DNA from: Planctomycetota bacterium
Lineage (GTDB): Bacteria > Planctomycetota > Phycisphaerae > UBA1845 > PWPN01
Direction: 5' to 3'
Length of the DNA stretch: 64,000 bases
Assembly: GCA_029550525.1 (NCBI GenBank)
Contig: JAKPHF010000048.1
Location: 1-64,000, forward strand
Shown one piece after another: positions 34,301 through 41,891 of the stretch. The position numbers and the translations under genes were made by a program. The notes beneath the pieces were generated by a model. The model did no database searches. It worked only from the letters and a program-made list of their open reading frames with translations, and was not told the origin of the DNA. Position 1 is the stretch's first letter, and each line of letters begins with the position of its first letter.

Positions 34301-34765
34301 AGAGCCGAGCACGTACCTGAGCCTCCGAGGTTTGCCGCTGTCCGGCCGAACCAGTGAAGAGTCGCCCGCGCCGGGCTCCAGCGGTTGCTCCGCGGCACTG
34401 CCGTTGACATCCACGCGTAGGATTGGCGGCGCGTTGCCGTGCGTGTCCACCAGGTCGATCTTCAGCTCGTACGAGCCGCTCGCATCATCCAGCGGGAACT
34501 CGATGGCGAACGGGTGTTGACGGCTGCCTGCCCAGACATCGATGGGCCCGGGATGGATGGCGCTGAAATCCGCGGCCGGTTGGCTCTCGCCGACTCTGAA
34601 CTCGACGCCTTCCGGGAATGCCTGGGCGTAATCCTGCGGCTGAACGAACCGCAGATCGCCGTAGTTGCGGTCCGGTTTGCCGATCTCGAAGACGACTGTC
34701 TGGGCCCGAAGCGTGCCTGAAGTGAGTAGCGTGGTTGCCAGCGTCAGCAGCATGGAACGGTACAT
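31376..34765 (-). CDS. Large secreted GH38-like alpha-mannosidase with N-terminal beta domains
   Basis: This 1129-residue protein begins with a signal peptide (MYRSMLLTLATTLLTSGTLRA). Residues about 22-190 resemble the polysaccharide-lyase-4-type carbohydrate-binding module (VFEIGKPDRNYGDLRF, GSYELKIDLVDTHG, TNRIELKIISGSWLLYDAI). A beta domain follows. From about residue 300 comes a GH38 catalytic domain with the metal site APSVHTDIGYTDTQ and a candidate nucleophile in YTITDAPSHVWSLPSIL. The motif departs from the usual HxDxGW form but fits the distant GH38 branch. The last 400 residues form the C-terminal beta domains. Ribosome binding site AGAAGGAG supports the ATG at 34765. It probably acts on extracellular mannosides. 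Confidence 0.87.
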   Translation of the reverse strand: MYRSMLLTLATTLLTSGTLRAQTVVFEIGKPDRNYGDLRFVQPQDYAQAFPEGVEFRVGESQPAADFSAIHPGPIDVWAGSRQHPFAIEFPLDDASGSYELKIDLVDTHGNAPPILRVDVNGSAAEQPLEPGAGDSSLVRPDSGKPRRLRYVLGSNYLKKGTNRIELKIISGSWLLYDAITLTRLPGGEQPSLELSVRPTMFFVEREGRILQELGVTVSGVARDASVRIDVRAGVDLIGTATLKQASLGTVGGVVYVDEADRPRQLTVTASAGGQTRTVSLTQTVQKKWHIFVAPSVHTDIGYTDTQDKVIDVHNRNTDLALELVREFPLYHWNLESSWAAQVWLNDALASRHHELYKAARERRIGIEASYLNMLSGLCTEEELIRNMYYSARLHRKFGVPFESYTITDAPSHVWSLPSILAGAGIRCLSVGVNQTRAPLFKKEIHKKSPFWWEGPDGARVLTWFAAGYSQAGSIGLNDGFDRMRAAVERDLTWWNQRKDYPYDAILLHGAYSDNVLGTRHIAETITEYAKHYAYPKVILCANNDFFAHIEKHFADRIPTVRGCGGSWWEDGAASTALETALNRTAHQDIIAAEIAWAVAKQVNDKLAVPQERFDTAWDNILLYDEHTWGAWNSISHPMLDFVTRQWAVKAAYATTAKSLANRLLERGLNHLGAMVDAPAGSVLVFNPSGRPRTGVVEAEIPRDMLIVDEDGVVAQQITRQDLLVNVGVKFLARNVPAVGYRTYRLVPAGEVTAKPAPRRFDGKIFENEYYRVGFDPKTGGIASLIDKTLGKELVDASSPYKLGQLIYAAGGEEKKGETQWTCPNPNKIQFHSPEKSRLEPGAAGPVFSSVKSIFPMHMFPDASMEVVLYEHERRIDFNFRLNKSHTFDKEAVYFSFPFAGAAPRFRYEIGGSSVRPNEDHFPGACRDWFSVQRWVTVNMLDRAVAWSPVDTPLITISQMTPGNWLDELPITNGTLFAYAMNNYWFTNYKASQDGWFEFRYSLTSDQAIDPVAASLFGESVHAPMRTIRIVPIRGRSGQLPPTASFCSVEPANVTVTAVKPADDGKGVIVRLRETAGQATEARIVTSFPGTSRAVRCDLVERNREKLAMDGGKLTLKLEPNGMAAVRLE

Positions 34766-34916
34766 GGCGTCTCCTTCTCGTCTCTGACGGCTCGTGGCCC
34801 GGCGAACGCCGAGTGTGAACTGGAGTCGGCATTCTACGTGATCCGAGCCGAACCGTGCCAGCCCGATGAACCTGGATACCGGCGCGATTCTGCGACGCAG
34901 GTCCGCCCGCATCCGC

Positions 34917-34922
34917 TAAAAT
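34917..34922 (+). promoter_or_regulatory. -10-like box of pcm (leaderless-type)
   Basis: TAAAAT ends 6 bases before the pcm ATG, giving a transcript that would begin near the start codon. No ribosome binding site is visible. Confidence 0.45.
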
Positions 34923-34928
34923 GGCAGT

Positions 34929-35624
34929 ATGGACGGCAACGGGAAACGTCTCAGCGAGCAGCCGCCGGTTGATCCCATGCTGGCCAGGCGCCGGCAAATG
35001 GTGTTCGAGCAGATTCACGCCCGCGGCATCCGCAACGAACGTGTCCTGCGGGCGATGGAAGAAATCCCCCGCGAACGGTTCCTGCCGCCCGAACAGGCGA
35101 AGAATGCTTTTGCCGACGCCGCGGTCCCCATCGACGCCGGCCAAACGCTCTCGCAACCCTACATGGTCGCTGCCATGACCGCCCAATTGGATCCGCAACC
35201 TCACGAGCGGGTACTCGAGATCGGGACCGGCTCGGGATACCAGACGGCGATCCTCGCTCGCCTGGCCCGCGAGGTGTACACCATTGAACGCATCGCCTCG
35301 TTGCAGGATGCAGCGCGGATCCTATTGCGTGAGCTGGGGATGGAAAACGTGAAGTACCGCGTCGGCGACGGCACGCAAGGCTGGCCGGAAGAGGCGCCGT
35401 TCGACGCCATCATGGTGACCGCCGGTGCTCCGGAACTGCCCGAGCCGCTGATCGCTCAGCTCGCCGAGGGCGGCCGTATGGTCATTCCCGTCGGCGGCTC
35501 GGAAGAACAGACGCTGACCACCGTCGTTCGTCGCGCCGGCCGTACCATCGAGACTCCCGGCATGGCCTGCCGATTCGTCAAGCTCATCGGCCGCCAAGGC
35601 TGGCCGGACCCCGCCGAGGAGTAA
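34929..35624 (+). CDS. pcm: Protein-L-isoaspartate O-methyltransferase
   Basis: This 231-residue enzyme methylates L-isoaspartyl residues so that damaged proteins can be repaired, using S-adenosylmethionine. The family motifs are present: AMEEIPRERFLPPE, AVPIDAGQTLSQPYMVAAMTAQL, the SAM-binding VLEIGTGSGYQTAILARLA, and FDAIMVTAGAPELPEPLIAQLAEGGRMVIPVGG. Length is normal. It is divergent from the large GH38 gene and convergent with the truncated P-loop gene. The TAAAAT box 6 bases before ATG suggests a leaderless mRNA. Confidence 0.95.
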   Translation: MDGNGKRLSEQPPVDPMLARRRQMVFEQIHARGIRNERVLRAMEEIPRERFLPPEQAKNAFADAAVPIDAGQTLSQPYMVAAMTAQLDPQPHERVLEIGTGSGYQTAILARLAREVYTIERIASLQDAARILLRELGMENVKYRVGDGTQGWPEEAPFDAIMVTAGAPELPEPLIAQLAEGGRMVIPVGGSEEQTLTTVVRRAGRTIETPGMACRFVKLIGRQGWPDPAEE

Positions 35625-35716
35625 CGAGTATCACCGAATCGCAACCCGTAGCACTCGCAGGCTACGCCATCAACTCCGATCATCCGGACGGAGGACGGCA
35701 TGCTCGGGTTGCTTCG

Positions 35717-35854
35717 TCATGGAATCAGGTCCACGTTGATGAAATCGGGGCAGTTGGCCTCGTTGGGAAGAAACTCTCTGGCAAACGTCGTCTTTCCGGC
35801 GCCGTTCGGACCGGCCATGATCACAACTTTCCTTGAAGCATGTTCGCCATTCAT
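35717..35854 (-). pseudogene. Truncated zeta-toxin/ABC-type ATPase fragment
   Basis: A 45-codon frame encodes [20 protein letters not shown] followed by [16 protein letters not shown] and a stop. This is exactly the first 45 residues of the small P-loop kinases annotated as zeta toxin or predicted ABC-type ATPase, which are normally about 190-200 residues long. The Walker A motif GPNGAGKT is intact, but everything after the DLI segment is missing and no continuation is found in other frames. It begins 5 bases after the DegT aminotransferase stop codon on the same strand. It is probably a remnant rather than a functional peptide. Confidence 0.75.
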
Positions 35855-35858
35855 AGGC

Positions 35859-36965
35859 TCACGACGCACGCGAGAAGGAGCGGATCGTCTCGATCACGTG
35901 GTCCTGCTGCTCGCGGCTCATCTCCGGATAGATGGGCAGCGACAGGACTTCCGTCGAGAGCCGTTCGGCGACGGGCATGGCGCCCTGCTGATAGCCCAGG
36001 TACGCAAAGCACGGCTGCAGGTGCAGCGGTAGCGGATAGTACACGCCGGTATCGATCTCAGCAGCCTTGAGATGCTCGCGCAGCGCGTCGCGGCGAGGCG
36101 AGCGGATCGTATACTGGTGGTACACGTGGTACGAGCAGGCCTCGGCGACGGGCGTGACCACATCGGTGTCTTTGAGCCCGGCATCGTAACGCTCGGCGTT
36201 CTTTCGCCGTCCCTCGTTCCAGTCCGGCAACTTGCGCAGCTTGACCCGCAGAGCCGCGCCCTGGATGCCGTCGAGGCGGAAGTTGCCGCCGATCCAGGCG
36301 TGCTCGTACGTGCCGGTCTGGCCGTGATTGCGGAAGCAGCGCAGACGGGCGGCCAGTTCGCCATCATTGGTGAGGATCATGCCGCCCTCACCGACCGCGG
36401 AGAGGTTCTTGGTCGGATAGAACGACAACGTGGCCAGCGTGCCGTACGACGCCACGCCTCGGTCATGGCGCTTGGCGCCGATCGCCTGGGCGGCATCCTC
36501 GATGACGGCCAGCCCATGCCGACTGGCGATGGCCATCAGCCGATCCATGTCGGCGCATTGGCCGTATAGGTGAACCGGTATGATCGCCTTGGTTCGCGCG
36601 GTGACTGCGGCCGCCGTCGCGTCCGGATCGATGTTGAACGTGTCGGGCAGGACATCGACCATCACCGGCTTGGCGCCCACACGAGCCACGCTGCCGGCGG
36701 TGGCGAAGAAGGTGAACGTAGGTACGATCACCTCATCACCGGGGCCGATGCCCAGCGCCATGAGGCTCATCACCAGGGCATCCGACCCGTTGCGGACGGC
36801 GACGCCGTACTTCGCGCCGCAGTACGCGGCGATTTCGCCTTCGAGCGCCTCGACCTCCGGACCAAGCACGTAGCGTTGGGAATCGAGAACGGCCAGGACC
36901 GCTTTCTTGACGTCCGCTTCAACCGACTTGGCTTGCGCCGCCAGATCAAGTAATGGAACTTTCAT
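35859..36965 (-). CDS. DegT/DnrJ/EryC1/StrS family sugar aminotransferase
   Basis: This 368-residue PLP enzyme transfers an amino group to a keto sugar nucleotide in surface polysaccharide or O-antigen synthesis. Family features include VPLLDLAAQ at the N terminus, [44 protein letters not shown], the PLP lysine in [16 protein letters not shown], and the C-terminal [15 protein letters not shown]. It resembles WbpE-like aminotransferases for UDP-2-acetamido-3-keto-glucuronate. It is not beside other sugar-nucleotide genes here. ATG 36965 is chosen because the upstream extension is Arg/Cys-rich and not conserved. Confidence 0.92.
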   Translation of the reverse strand: MKVPLLDLAAQAKSVEADVKKAVLAVLDSQRYVLGPEVEALEGEIAAYCGAKYGVAVRNGSDALVMSLMALGIGPGDEVIVPTFTFFATAGSVARVGAKPVMVDVLPDTFNIDPDATAAAVTARTKAIIPVHLYGQCADMDRLMAIASRHGLAVIEDAAQAIGAKRHDRGVASYGTLATLSFYPTKNLSAVGEGGMILTNDGELAARLRCFRNHGQTGTYEHAWIGGNFRLDGIQGAALRVKLRKLPDWNEGRRKNAERYDAGLKDTDVVTPVAEACSYHVYHQYTIRSPRRDALREHLKAAEIDTGVYYPLPLHLQPCFAYLGYQQGAMPVAERLSTEVLSLPIYPEMSREQQDHVIETIRSFSRAS

Positions 36966-37164
36966 GGGGCAACAGTATCGTCGCAAGCGGCGCAAACGAC
37001 AACTCGTCAGCGCGCGACTCTGTCAGCCGTGCGCGATGCGCGCAGCGCGTCGCCATTCGCGATGCTCGCCGGTCGGTGTTCACCCGATTGTGCGGATCGG
37101 TGCGACACAGGGTCGCGCGGGCATTCCTCGCAGCGCGCACGAGTGCAGATGTTAGGTATATGCG

Positions 37165-37321
37165 CGCAAAAAAACTTCCGGGTCGAAACGAGTCTCGTCC
37201 CGGAAGTGCGCCACGGCTAAGACAGCCGATACTGGGGAGAATTTGCTTATGCGTTCAGTCGAGTCGCAGGCTCGACCGTCTCTTATCCTTATTCAAACCG
37301 TCCGCTGGCTTGGCCAGCATG
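37165..37321 (-). ncRNA. Candidate small RNA with promoter, three hairpins and terminator
   Basis: A minus-strand promoter (37328-37357) would start a transcript near 37321, and a strong intrinsic terminator ends it near 37168, giving about 155 nt. Within it, potential stems follow one another: GCTGGC-CAA-GCCAGC, GTCGAG-CCTGCGA-CTCGAC, CGGCT-GTCTT-AGCCG, and the terminator. A 21-codon frame (starting MLAKPADGLNK) begins within a few bases of the start site, so a leaderless short peptide is an alternative. No known RNA family was recognised. The call rests on the promoter-terminator pair. Confidence 0.55.
37168..37206 (-). terminator. Intrinsic terminator of the candidate small RNA
   Basis: Read on the minus strand, CTTCCGGG pairs with CCCGGAAG, an inner ACGAG/CTCGT stem can form, and seven T residues follow. 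This is the strongest intrinsic terminator in the window, and no long gene feeds into it. Confidence 0.8.
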
Positions 37322-37327
37322 ACGATG

Positions 37328-37357
37328 ACTATATCTGACAGCTTCGGCCGCTGTCAA
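37328..37357 (-). promoter_or_regulatory. Consensus promoter with embedded inverted repeat
   Basis: On the minus strand TTGACA and TATAGT are separated by 18 bases. The -35 box and spacer are covered by the inverted repeat TGACAGC-GGCCGAA-GCTGTCA (37336-37356), a likely repressor site. Confidence 0.6.
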
Positions 37358-37595
37358 TGAATGCATCGGCGAAAACCCAAAATAGCATGAAAAACTTAAG
37401 TTTCGCAATTACAGCCACTTATGCATTTCCAGTGGCAATCGAAACCCAACGACGGCCGCAAGTGACGCTCAGATCTGAACTTGCCCGAAACGGCCGGGAG
37501 ACCCACTTTTTGGAAAAAACTTTTGGGGCTTCGTGATCCGATACTGCCACACTGACGCAATACCGTCATGTCCGCCAAAGGCTTGGACAAGCTGT

Positions 37596-38108
37596 ATGAA
37601 GCCCCGCTGCAGAGCTGCCGTTCTCAGCCGAGAACAGGTACGGCGGAAGGCGTTGGAAAGCGAGTTTAAACAGGTGGATGTTAGGGTATCCGTCGCACTG
37701 GCGTTGGTCCGGAAAAACGGCTTCTGGCTTGTCGGAAGGCGGGCTGCGGGCCGGGTTTTTGCCGGCCTGTGGGAGTTTCCGGGCGGCAAAATCCAGCCGG
37801 GCGAGACAGCCCGTCAGGCTGCTGTTCGGGAGGTTCTCGAGGAGACCGGCCTCGTGGTGGAGCCCGTGGCGGACCTGGGGACAATCGAGACTGAACATTC
37901 CGGCCGGACGGTCGCGCTCCATCTCGTGTCCTGCCGAATACCGGACGCCAGAGACGAATTACCGCCGATCCAGCCCCGCGACCCGGCAGTGACGGAACTC
38001 CGTTGGGCAGATCCTAACGAACTCCGAACCTTGCCTATGCCCCCCGCCAACGCGGAAATCCTGCGCATGCTGCTCCGCGCGGGCCCCGACGAGGCCGAAG
38101 AAGGATAA
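37596..38108 (+). CDS. Nudix hydrolase, MutT-like
   Basis: The Nudix box is complete: GGKIQPGETARQAAVREVLEETG, with the GX5EX7REUXEEXGU spacing. The preceding VALALVRKNGFWLVGRR and GLWEFPGGK are typical of MutT-type 8-oxo-dGTP diphosphatases, which remove oxidised nucleotides. The C-terminal part has VTELRWADPNELRTLPMPPANAEIL, also like MutT. The start is uncertain: ATG 37596 gives 170 residues with a non-conserved Arg-rich N terminus, while a GTG near 37674 would give the family length of about 144. Other Nudix substrates cannot be excluded. Confidence 0.85.
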   Translation: MKPRCRAAVLSREQVRRKALESEFKQVDVRVSVALALVRKNGFWLVGRRAAGRVFAGLWEFPGGKIQPGETARQAAVREVLEETGLVVEPVADLGTIETEHSGRTVALHLVSCRIPDARDELPPIQPRDPAVTELRWADPNELRTLPMPPANAEILRMLLRAGPDEAEEG

Positions 38109-38116
38109 ACCGCAGA

Positions 38117-38183
38117 GCTGTGGGCGATGAGCTATGAGCCAGCCATTGGCTGACAGCTGATCGCCGAGAGCTGATAGCTGCCG
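38117..38183. repeat. Dispersed AGCTAT-type repeat, long copy
   Basis: GATGAGCTATGAGCCAGCC, then GGCTGACAGCTGATCGCC and GAGAGCTGATAGCTGCC, form a composite with several AGCT cores and a GGCTGAC/GTCAGC stem option. It fills the gap between the convergent Nudix and nagZ genes. Confidence 0.55.
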
Positions 38184-39221
38184 TCAGCGAATCCGGCTGC
38201 GAAGGGCGGCGATCCGCTGGTTGGACTGATCGATTCGCTGCTCGGTCAGTCGGCCCGATTCGACGAGTTGCCGCAGGATCGCCACGGTCCTGCGCGCGAT
38301 GTCGGGATCATAATGCTTCACGTTGGCGTGCAGCACGACGTCGGCTCCAGCCTGCACGCAGAGTTCGACCGCCCGTTCCAGCGGATAATGATCCTGGATG
38401 GCGCCCATGTTCAAATCGTCCGTGAACACCACGCCCTCGAATCCCAGCCGCTCGCGCAACAATCCCGTCACCACCCGCGGCGAGAGCGTGGCGGGCAAAT
38501 CGGGATCGATTTGCCGCAAACAGACGTGAGCCGTGAGGACCGCGTCCAGCAAACCGTTCGCGATCAGGTGCTGGTAGGGAATCAGTTCGTCCTCGCCCCA
38601 CGTTTGCGTCACATCCACGAGTCCATGGTGCGAATCGGTGCTCGAACTGCCGTGGCCGGGGAAATGCTTGCCCGCGCAGAGAATGCCCGCACGATGGTGC
38701 GCTTCGACGAAGATGGCGGCATGCCGAGCGACGGTCTGAGTGTCCGCCGAAAACGCTCGGTGCTTGCCGGCGATGATGGGGTTGGCTGGGTTCTTGTTGA
38801 GGTCGAGCACGGGTGCAAAGTTGAAGTTGATGCCGCATTCGGCGAGCAGGCGGGCCAGCCGTTCCGCGCTCGACCGCGTGAACGTCGGATCATCGCGTTC
38901 GCCCAGTTCGCGCGCCGACGGAAAGGCCTCGAAGCCGTAGCATTCCTCCAAACGAATAACCTGACCGCCCTCGGCATCGATGGCGATGAACAGGGGCGTG
39001 GGTGATGCGTTCTGCAACGCCTGCGTCAGCCGTCGCACCTGTTCGGGCGAGCGGATGTTGCCGTGCGTCAGGCCCATGGGGCTCTTGTTGTCGGTCAGCC
39101 ACACGCCCGCGATCGGACATTCGGCCAACGAATCGAGAAACGCCCGGCATTCATCGGGCTCGGCCCCACGAAAGCCGACCATGACCATCTGCGCCAGCTT
39201 TGCGTTCAATGTGTCGCCCAT
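38184..39221 (-). CDS. nagZ: Beta-N-acetylhexosaminidase (GH3, NagZ-like)
   Basis: This 345-residue single-domain GH3 enzyme removes N-acetylglucosamine from peptidoglycan fragments during wall recycling. FIAIDAEGGQVIRL and FAPVLDLN are substrate-site motifs. KHFPGHGSSSTDSHHGL carries the Asp-His catalytic dyad typical of NagZ. GVVFTDDLNMGAI contains the nucleophile Asp. There is no signal peptide. It lies 24 bases after the secreted clan GH-A protein gene on the same strand and could be cotranscribed with it. Confidence 0.93.
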   Translation of the reverse strand: MGDTLNAKLAQMVMVGFRGAEPDECRAFLDSLAECPIAGVWLTDNKSPMGLTHGNIRSPEQVRRLTQALQNASPTPLFIAIDAEGGQVIRLEECYGFEAFPSARELGERDDPTFTRSSAERLARLLAECGINFNFAPVLDLNKNPANPIIAGKHRAFSADTQTVARHAAIFVEAHHRAGILCAGKHFPGHGSSSTDSHHGLVDVTQTWGEDELIPYQHLIANGLLDAVLTAHVCLRQIDPDLPATLSPRVVTGLLRERLGFEGVVFTDDLNMGAIQDHYPLERAVELCVQAGADVVLHANVKHYDPDIARRTVAILRQLVESGRLTEQRIDQSNQRIAALRSRIR

Positions 39222-39245
39222 GGATGTTCTGCTTCGGCCCTCACA

Positions 39246-41399
39246 TCACTTCGTCGCACCGAGCGCGCCGAGGAAAGCGTCATCAAAGCACGCCATACCT
39301 TTCGCCCCTTTGGTATGCAGCCCGACGCTGATGCGTTGGCTGCCGTTCGGAGCGGTCAGCCGGGCTTCGAGCCACACCCACTCGGCGGACCGGCCGCTGA
39401 GCGGCTTGGAGGCGGCCCGCTCGATGATCCCGCCATCGTTCCGCGTGGCATCGAGCGTGATCCATGCTTCGGCGCTCTCGTCGTTGCCGGTCAGCCGGAC
39501 CCAGGCGCCGGCGACATATTCCGTCCCGGGGCGGGCCGTGCCGTAATGCGTGATCTGCCGAATCGCGGTCTCTTCGGGCCGCATGCGGATTTGCTGGCAA
39601 AAACGGCCAGTATGAGCCAGCCGATCGGACAACTGTGCCAGGCTCGCATCGAACGCCGGTCCCGGGGGCACGGCCGGCTCGAAGCCCAGCGCCACGCCCG
39701 GCTTGGCCCCGCCGCCTCCGCCGTTTTCGAAGCTGCCGTTGGTGATCAACCGCTCCACCGGCGGCGACTTGCGCTGACCGAGAACGAAGTTGTGCTGGTT
39801 GCGCCCATTGAGCCTCACGTCCACGGGCGCCGAAACGTAGGTCTCCAGTCCGTTCGCTTCCGCCCGGATCGTGTAACGTGCAGGGATGCAGTCCTCGAAC
39901 TTGTATCGGCCCTGGCTGTCGGTTTCAGTCTTGGCCCCGCCCGGCTCGAGCGTCAGCTTCACCTTGCGGACAGGTTTGCCGTCATCGCCGCCGCGTACCG
40001 TGCCGGTGAGCGTGGTTAGCTCGGTGGCGACGAGGCTCACGTCAAACACCGCATTCTTGCCGGCCTCGACGGTGATCTTCTTTTCCACGTCCTTGAACCC
40101 GGGCTTGCTCACACGGATTCGGTGTGTGCCGGGGGCGAGTCGCGGCAGCACGTAGTTGCCCATCGGATCGGTCATGCACGCGACAGGCTGCAACTGGTGA
40201 TAGACCTTGGCACCTTCCAGCCGCGAGCCCAGCTTACTGATGCTGATGGTGCCGCTGATCGCGCCGGTCGTATCGGTGGGCTTGGCCAGAGCGGCGATCA
40301 CGGTGTACTGGTAATGCGGCTTTTCCGGCGAGCCGTCCGGGTTGGTGCCGCTGCCCGGATAGACCCAGTCAAAGCGCTCCCAGCCCTCGTTGCAGAATTC
40401 GAACGGAAACACCGCGACGATTTCCGGCCACTGGGGCCAGTAATCGCGGAAGGCCCGCATCATGTAGTCGGCCCGGTTGTATTCGTCGATCATCGGATAC
40501 CCCGGGCGGGCGGAGTTACCGAGATCGTAGCCGGTCTCGGTGAGCATCACCTTGATGCCGGTACGGCCCATGCGCGCCAGCACGTCGAGCTCCGGCAGGT
40601 AGGAGTCGATGGCCATGTCAGTTCCGGGCGGAATCGTTTTGTCGTGGAAATTGATTGACGGCGGATGGTTGTGCGGATACGGATGCGACGCCCAGATGTC
40701 GAACGAGGTCAGGAACTTCGGGTTGGCCCGGCAGAGCTTTTCGGCCCACTCGGGGCTGGTGGCCAAGCCGCCGTTGAGAATGCGGATGCGATCGTCGCCG
40801 ATGGACCGGATGGCCTCGGCGACCTGCACGAAAAAGTCGGCGTACTCCTGCGGATTGGGCTTGCCTGTCCACTCGACGGCCAGATTGGGCTCGTTCCACA
40901 CTTCGATATACAACGGGCACAGATCCGACCGGGGGAAGCCCTCCACGACGCGTTTGACGGCCTCGGCCATGGAACGGTAGTTGCCGGGACTGTCCGGCTG
41001 GGGGGCGATCCACTGGCCGTTGCGCATGTGGCCACCCAGCCGGATAAGCGGGATCAGCTCGAGTGCGTAACATCGCTCGACGTAATCGACCCAGCCTTGG
41101 GCCGGCCCTCGCGTGTTCTTGTCGATCCCCATCACCAGCGTCTTGGCGTAACCCCAGCGTCCCACCAGATGCCGAGCCCACCGCAGATGGTTGTATCCTT
41201 TCGTCCCCGGCAGGCCGTCGTCCACCAGAAGGTGGGCGCCGTAGAAATTGTTCGGCAGGGCGTAGGACGAGTTGGCCGGATGTGCCGGTTTGTCTTTGGA
41301 CGTCGAAATCGTGACTTGGCGTTGTCCGGCGGCGGGCCCGACAGCCAGGCTGACAGTGAAAGTGGCAACAACGAGCATGGATGCGCGGCGGGTGAGCAT
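39246..41399 (-). CDS. Secreted clan GH-A glycosidase with two Cna-B-like domains and a C-terminal CBM-like domain
   Basis: This 717-residue protein has a signal peptide (about 1-25, ending AAG). Residues 50-370 form a TIM-barrel glycosidase: CPLYIEVWNEPNLAVEW carries the acid/base Glu and IKVMLTETGYDLGN the nucleophile Glu, as in GH5/GH39/GH51-type enzymes. Residues about 375-460 and 462-545 are two carboxypeptidase-regulatory/Cna-B beta sandwiches (GTISISKLGSRLEGAKVY; LTGTVRGGDDGKPVRKVKL). Residues about 560-717 look like a carbohydrate-binding jelly roll (NGSFENGGG to GMACFDDAFLG). It probably attacks plant or algal polysaccharide outside the cell. Exact GH family uncertain. Confidence 0.85.
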   Translation of the reverse strand: MLTRRASMLVVATFTVSLAVGPAAGQRQVTISTSKDKPAHPANSSYALPNNFYGAHLLVDDGLPGTKGYNHLRWARHLVGRWGYAKTLVMGIDKNTRGPAQGWVDYVERCYALELIPLIRLGGHMRNGQWIAPQPDSPGNYRSMAEAVKRVVEGFPRSDLCPLYIEVWNEPNLAVEWTGKPNPQEYADFFVQVAEAIRSIGDDRIRILNGGLATSPEWAEKLCRANPKFLTSFDIWASHPYPHNHPPSINFHDKTIPPGTDMAIDSYLPELDVLARMGRTGIKVMLTETGYDLGNSARPGYPMIDEYNRADYMMRAFRDYWPQWPEIVAVFPFEFCNEGWERFDWVYPGSGTNPDGSPEKPHYQYTVIAALAKPTDTTGAISGTISISKLGSRLEGAKVYHQLQPVACMTDPMGNYVLPRLAPGTHRIRVSKPGFKDVEKKITVEAGKNAVFDVSLVATELTTLTGTVRGGDDGKPVRKVKLTLEPGGAKTETDSQGRYKFEDCIPARYTIRAEANGLETYVSAPVDVRLNGRNQHNFVLGQRKSPPVERLITNGSFENGGGGGAKPGVALGFEPAVPPGPAFDASLAQLSDRLAHTGRFCQQIRMRPEETAIRQITHYGTARPGTEYVAGAWVRLTGNDESAEAWITLDATRNDGGIIERAASKPLSGRSAEWVWLEARLTAPNGSQRISVGLHTKGAKGMACFDDAFLGALGATK

Positions 41400-41632
41400 G
41401 AAAACCTCCTCGAGCCCGTGCCGCTTCCGAACGACGATCGCGCCCTTTCGGAACAGCCATCCTGCCCAGCTCTGACCGAGCGGAATGACCTCCTCTCAAC
41501 ACCGACGTCCGCGAAACCGAATCCGCAGGAGCGGCACCAGTGGGGCTGCAAAGCGGAGTTTACCTGACTGCCGGCCGCTTCGCGACACCGCCGGCGTTTC
41601 CGCTGGCTCGTTTTTCGCGAACGACGATTTTT

Positions 41633-41659
41633 CCGGGGGCGGACGTCTCGCCCGCCTGC
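41633..41659. repeat. GC-rich palindromic repeat family A, copy 4
   Basis: CCGGGGGCGGACGTCTCGCC followed by CGCCTGC is the same orientation as the copy at 16096, with one change in the left arm. Confidence 0.6.
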
Positions 41660-41680
41660 TAACCCCTGCACCGCGACCAC

Positions 41681-41713
41681 CCCTCAAGCCTCAGGACTCA
41701 GGTCTCAAGCCTT
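41681..41713. repeat. Dispersed CAGGACTCAAGCC repeat, copy 3
   Basis: CCCTCAAGCCTCAGGACTCA is followed by GGTCTCAAGCCTT, a tandem form of the element at 30334 and 58003. Confidence 0.6.
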
Positions 41714-41790
41714 TCCCCAGCCCCCAGTCCCTAGTCTCCACACCTTCGTGCCATAACAGGGTCACTACAAAGCAGGAACCACACCCGACC

Positions 41791-41820
41791 CGAGGCCGGC
41801 GAGACGCCCGCCCCCCAATA
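41791..41820. repeat. GC-rich palindromic repeat family A, copy 5 (inverted)
   Basis: GAGGCCGGCGAGACGCCCGC followed by CCCCCAATA is the reverse orientation of copies 1 and 4, 130 bases from copy 4. Confidence 0.6.
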
Positions 41821-41823
41821 CGC

Positions 41824-41862
41824 AAAAAAGAACCGCCGGCGGTGCGTGACCGCCAGCGGTTC
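41824..41862 (-). terminator. Intrinsic terminator of the PEP-CTERM gene
   Basis: On the minus strand GAACCGCTGGCGG pairs with CCGCCGGCGGTTC (one mismatch) across a 7-base loop and is followed by TTTTTTG. It lies 30 bases after the stop codon. Confidence 0.85.
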
Positions 41863-41891
41863 CGGATCGCGTGCACGTGTGGAGAATCCGA

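Larger units (their letters stand above)
36966..37595. other. 630-base spacer between DegT and Nudix genes, containing a candidate small RNA
   Basis: No protein-coding gene is convincing here. The right part (37365-37530) is clearly more AT-rich than the flanks. The middle holds a consensus promoter and an intrinsic terminator on the minus strand, described separately. The left part (36966-37160) is GC-rich with CGCG-type runs and no recognised element. Confidence 0.55.
41400..41891. other. Repeat-rich spacer of about 490 bases
   Basis: No gene is supported here. The stretch contains two family A GC palindromes (41633 and 41791), a CAGGACTCAAGCC repeat (41681) and the terminator of the PEP-CTERM gene (41824-41862). 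The left third is probably the upstream region of the secreted glycosidase gene. Such density of repeats in one spacer is unusual. Confidence 0.6.

Noticed and set aside
37533-37595. Earlier start for the Nudix gene at 37533
   Set aside because: The added 21 residues are Cys/Pro-rich and outside the family, and no ribosome binding site precedes that ATG.
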